DNA from: CAYQTL01 sp964420405
Lineage (GTDB): Bacteria; Acidobacteriota; Thermoanaerobaculia; Thermoanaerobaculales; Sulfomarinibacteraceae
Reading direction: 5' to 3'
Length of the DNA: 7,345 nucleotides
Assembly: GCA_964420405.1 (NCBI GenBank)
Contig: CAYQTL010000127.1
Location: forward strand, 1-7,345
The position numbers were made by a program, and so were the translations under genes. Below, piece by piece: positions 4,751 through 7,345 of the stretch (position 1 is its first letter; each line of letters begins with the position of its first letter). The notes under the pieces are model-generated. The model did not search any database, was not told the DNA's origin, and saw only the letters and a list, made by a program, of their open reading frames with translations.

Positions 4751-6976
4751 ATGCGAGGCGGCCGTGCCGCTGCGGCCGCCTCGCTCCTCGTACTTGTTGT
4801 CGTGTCGGCACCCCTCGACGCCGCTGTTGAGCTTGTCGTCACCCCAGTGGAAGGACCTCGGGCCGACGCCGTGCCCAGGGTCCAGGACTTCAGCTTCCAT
4901 CTCGCGCCGTTCGACCCGCTGGCGAGCCCCCGGTCCTTCCCGTGTGGATTGCCCATCCGGCTGCCGGAGGGCAGCTACTATGCGTGGGTCGAGGGGCCCG
5001 CCCGAATCTCCAACAAGACTGTCGTGCACGTCCCCCCCGACGGAGGTCCACAGCCGCCGATTCGAGAGGTCGCGCTCGCGGTCGGTCCTGCCGGAAGGGC
5101 GGCCCTTGCGGGCGATTGGCAGGCGCCAGAGTCGTCCGGTGCAGTAGTGCGGCTCCTCAGTGTCGAGTCGCATCGGGACAGAGGTGTGCTCCGCAACGAG
5201 TTCGCACGGAGTGTCCCGGTGGTGGTCGCGCGCGAGGGAGTCAGAATGCCCGTTGGCGAGATTGTGGGCGCCGTGGTTGATCCGACGGGCCCGACCTACC
5301 TGCAGCTGACGCGCCCGGTGGTTATTCGTGAGGGCGTGACGGCGGACCTGCATCCAGCGCCGCCGTCCGACGATCGTGCCCATCTGGTGATGCGGTGGGA
5401 GAGGCCGGAAGCCCAGCCTCATGCGGACGACGACGAGGGACTGGACCTTCATGTGGTGACCACTGCGGAGGCCGCCCACCACAAGCCGAATGTCCTTGTC
5501 AGATCGATGGCGCGCCTGTACGCCATCTGGTACGACCTTCCCCCGGGGCGCGTCACGGTGCGATTGAAGTCCCGGGAGTACTGGGCGGACCCGATCGACG
5601 TCCAGCTGTCGGAAGGAGGAGTCTCCTTCCTAGAGCATTCGCTCGAGAAGAGGGCCACGCTGGATGTGACCCTCGTTCTTCCCCCGGAGTTGGACGGCGA
5701 GTCCACCGTGGTGAAGGTCGAAGCCGGCGGCGAGGTGGTGGAGGTGCAGGTCGAGCCGGCCTTTCCGGCTGAGGTGGTCATCGAAGCGGTTCCCCCGCGC
5801 CCTGCAGCTGTCGAGGCCCTCGTCGGACCCTGGGAGTTCGCGGGGTCGGCCGATCTCTCCTCCGGCGATGACCGTCTCGTGCTTGCCCCCGAGGTCGCCC
5901 GGATCTCTGGTCGGGTATCGGTTGCCGGCGAGGAGGCTCAGGCTGCGGTGAGCTTCCTGACCAACAGGTCGTCGCGGGGAAAGGAGGTCGTCTCGCGACG
6001 CGACACTGACGTGTACGGCGAGTTCTCGGTTGTGGTGTTCCCGAATCAAGTTCAACCGCTCGTGCTCGTCTCGGTCGGCGGCAGAGAGCCGCTGTGGTGG
6101 TGGCTGGAACCGTTTCCTCCCCGCGACGGGGACCGTCTCGCGATCGAGATCGAAGGACCGCCTGCCGACGTCCGGGTGGTGGACGCCGTGACAGGCGATG
6201 GTGTGTCGGGAGCGAACGTGTCCTACGGTTGGGACGGAGAGGGGGGCGGTGGACGCGAGTCGACGACCGACGTCGACGGGCTGGTTCGGCTGCCTCCCAT
6301 TCCGGCCCGACGTTTCGATCTCGTGGCCAGGGCGGACGGCTACCGGCCCGTGCGTCGCACGGTGGTCACCAGTGCGATCGAAACCGGTAGCGAGATCGTC
6401 CTCCAGCTCGAGCCACAACCGAAGGGACGCCAGCGCTCGGTGAGGCTTCCGGACGGCAGCGCGGCCGTCGGCGCCGAGGTCGCGATCCTCCCTTCAGAGG
6501 ACTCTGTCCCGCGGTGGGTCGCCCGTGCCGACGAGAACGGCGAAGTCTCGATCGCCGAGGGTCGGCCGGACGAGATCCTGGCCGCACGACACGACCGCGG
6601 CGGCCTCGTCGTGATGAGGATGGGCGAGCTCGGGGACTCGATCCGGCTCGGCGTACCCGGGGGCCCTCTGACGGTGCACGTGGTCGGACCAGACGAGACG
6701 CCGGCCTCGTTCGCCCCCGTCGTGCTCTGGATCGACGGTTACCGGTTCCAGGGCGGAGCACTGGCTTGGCTCACCGAGAGCGCCTTTGCGACCGATCGAG
6801 GCGGGACGTGGACCGCCCGGCACCTCTCGGCTCGCCCCGTCGAGATCGTGGCCTGGAGTCGCGGCGGAGATCCAGACGATGACACCGCCGCTGCGGGCGG
6901 GGTACTGGACTACCGCAGGCAGCCCATCCGACCACCGTGGCCGGCTCCAGCCGTGGTCGAGGCCGTGATTCCGTGA
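4751..6976 (+). CDS. Exported beta-sandwich protein with carboxypeptidase-regulatory-like domains
   Basis: This 741-residue protein starts with a signal peptide (basic MRGGR, hydrophobic core about 11-20, Ala cleavage near 24-25). I see no later membrane segment, so it is likely periplasmic, surface-bound or secreted. The N-terminal half (about 27-375) is beta-rich and unassigned; recurring phrases such as LPEGSYYAWVEG and LPPGRVTVRL suggest degenerate Ig-like repeats. The C-terminal half has carboxypeptidase-regulatory-like folds: about 383-445 (ISGRVSVAGEEAQAAVSF ... YGEFSV), 472-555 (VRVVDAVTGDGVSGANVSY ... ADGYRP, the clearest), about 560-620 (RLPDGSAAVGAEVAIL ... DENGEVSI) and a weaker one at about 640-700. 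These folds usually serve binding or structural roles and carry no catalytic centre. No protease or hydrolase motif is visible. It is the second gene after the Cys-rich gene. The domain type is confident; the function is unknown. Confidence 0.82.
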   Translation: MRGGRAAAAASLLVLVVVSAPLDAAVELVVTPVEGPRADAVPRVQDFSFHLAPFDPLASPRSFPCGLPIRLPEGSYYAWVEGPARISNKTVVHVPPDGGPQPPIREVALAVGPAGRAALAGDWQAPESSGAVVRLLSVESHRDRGVLRNEFARSVPVVVAREGVRMPVGEIVGAVVDPTGPTYLQLTRPVVIREGVTADLHPAPPSDDRAHLVMRWERPEAQPHADDDEGLDLHVVTTAEAAHHKPNVLVRSMARLYAIWYDLPPGRVTVRLKSREYWADPIDVQLSEGGVSFLEHSLEKRATLDVTLVLPPELDGESTVVKVEAGGEVVEVQVEPAFPAEVVIEAVPPRPAAVEALVGPWEFAGSADLSSGDDRLVLAPEVARISGRVSVAGEEAQAAVSFLTNRSSRGKEVVSRRDTDVYGEFSVVVFPNQVQPLVLVSVGGREPLWWWLEPFPPRDGDRLAIEIEGPPADVRVVDAVTGDGVSGANVSYGWDGEGGGGRESTTDVDGLVRLPPIPARRFDLVARADGYRPVRRTVVTSAIETGSEIVLQLEPQPKGRQRSVRLPDGSAAVGAEVAILPSEDSVPRWVARADENGEVSIAEGRPDEILAARHDRGGLVVMRMGELGDSIRLGVPGGPLTVHVVGPDETPASFAPVVLWIDGYRFQGGALAWLTESAFATDRGGTWTARHLSARPVEIVAWSRGGDPDDDTAAAGGVLDYRRQPIRPPWPAPAVVEAVIP

Positions 6977-7345
6977 CGTGACGTGGTGGCGGGTCGATCC
7001 GCGGGCGACCTCCCGGAAGAGGAGCGGCCACCTTCCAACACGAACCGGCAGACATCAGGACGTGGAGGCGCCGGGGAGCTGCGCGGCGGTGCTGTCGAAG
7101 GCCACCAGCCATCACCCACCTCGCCAGCTGGCACCGCAACGGCGACAAGAAGCGCTTTGCCGCCGACCTGGCGAGAATCACGCCCCTCCTCCCGGCCACC
7201 GAGATCCCGTTGGTGGTCGTCGCCGACGGTGCGCCGTGGATCTGGAACATCGTCCGGACGCCATCGGGAGCTGCTCGGAGGACTGGCGCAAGCCAGCCGC
7301 CTTGGCCGAGCGATGCCGGTGGATGTCGTAGAACGCCGCGTCGGA
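6977..7345. other. Right-hand region without an intact gene
   Basis: No frame here is both complete and protein-like. A 117-codon frame at 6978-7331 lacks any recognisable motif, is rich in Arg and Pro, and looks like a shadow. No T-rich terminator follows the stop of the upstream gene. The only suggestive content is a transposase-like stretch in another frame at about 7108-7254. A leftward frame of 55 codons enters from the right edge and stops at 7178-7180, with no recognisable motif. Confidence 0.5.
7108..7254 (+). pseudogene. Possible remnant of a DDE transposase
   Basis: In one forward frame about 49 codons look like real protein: HLASWHRNGDKKRFAADL, a Leu/Pro/Val-rich strand, then VVVADGAPWIWNIV. 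The DGA-x-WIWN pattern resembles the region around the second catalytic aspartate of ISKra4-type transposases. Upstream in the same frame the translation becomes Arg-rich and unlike that family. Downstream it turns into low-complexity residues instead of the expected continuation. There is no start codon or ribosome binding site. I read it as a decayed fragment cut at both sides. The family assignment rests on a short motif and is weak. Confidence 0.3.

Noticed and set aside
4616..5482. Minus-strand open frame of 288 codons opposite the export operon
   Set aside because: It has no ribosome binding site or motif and lies opposite two genes with signal peptides and proper start signals.
6992..7010. 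Hairpin GGTCG/CGACC after the large gene as a terminator
   Set aside because: Only five base pairs, a nine-base loop and no T tract.
6978..7331. 117-codon forward frame
   Set aside because: Arg/Pro/His-rich translation without motif or ribosome binding site; another frame in the same place looks more protein-like.

Overview
The window is high-GC bacterial DNA without rRNA, tRNA or CRISPR. Its centre is a complete IS21-type transposon of about 4.0 kb (roughly 358-4403), sitting between a poorly decoded left flank and a two-gene module for exported proteins. The host is probably an environmental, possibly uncultured, bacterium. The exported protein rich in carboxypeptidase-regulatory-like beta domains and the transposon subtype would fit Acidobacteriota, Myxococcota or Planctomycetota. 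That placement is inference; no taxonomic marker gene is present.

Layout. (1) 1-357: left flank with no confident gene; the only long open frame runs leftward off the window edge. (2) 358-4403: the transposon. Its ends carry imperfect inverted repeats, and each repeat holds two TGACCC(A) boxes with starts exactly 24 bp apart. Five rightward genes are packed between the ends: a Cys-rich zinc-finger-like protein (485-958), a ParB/KorB-like DNA-binding protein (1005-2102), the DDE transposase IstA (1873-3267), the AAA+ ATPase IstB (3257-3982) and a small protein of unknown function (3979-4365). The last four overlap one another by 230, 11 and 4 nt, so they are probably one translationally coupled operon. 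(3) 4404-6976: a strong sigma70-like promoter (TTGACA, 17 bp, TATCAA), then a small secreted ten-cysteine protein (4476-4721), then a 741-residue exported beta-sandwich protein (4751-6976), each with its own good ribosome binding site. (4) 6977-7345: no intact gene; a short stretch resembles a decayed transposase.

How the genes may work together. IstA cuts and joins DNA at the repeated end boxes, and IstB is the helper ATPase that selects or remodels target DNA, as known for IS21. The zinc-finger-like, ParB-like and small downstream proteins are not part of the minimal IS21 machinery. Their conserved order and overlaps suggest that they assist in end binding, target choice or regulation. That is the least described biology in the window. 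The two exported proteins downstream probably form a separate host operon. The transposon ends about 20 bp upstream of that operon's -35 box, so the insertion removed any farther upstream control sequence.
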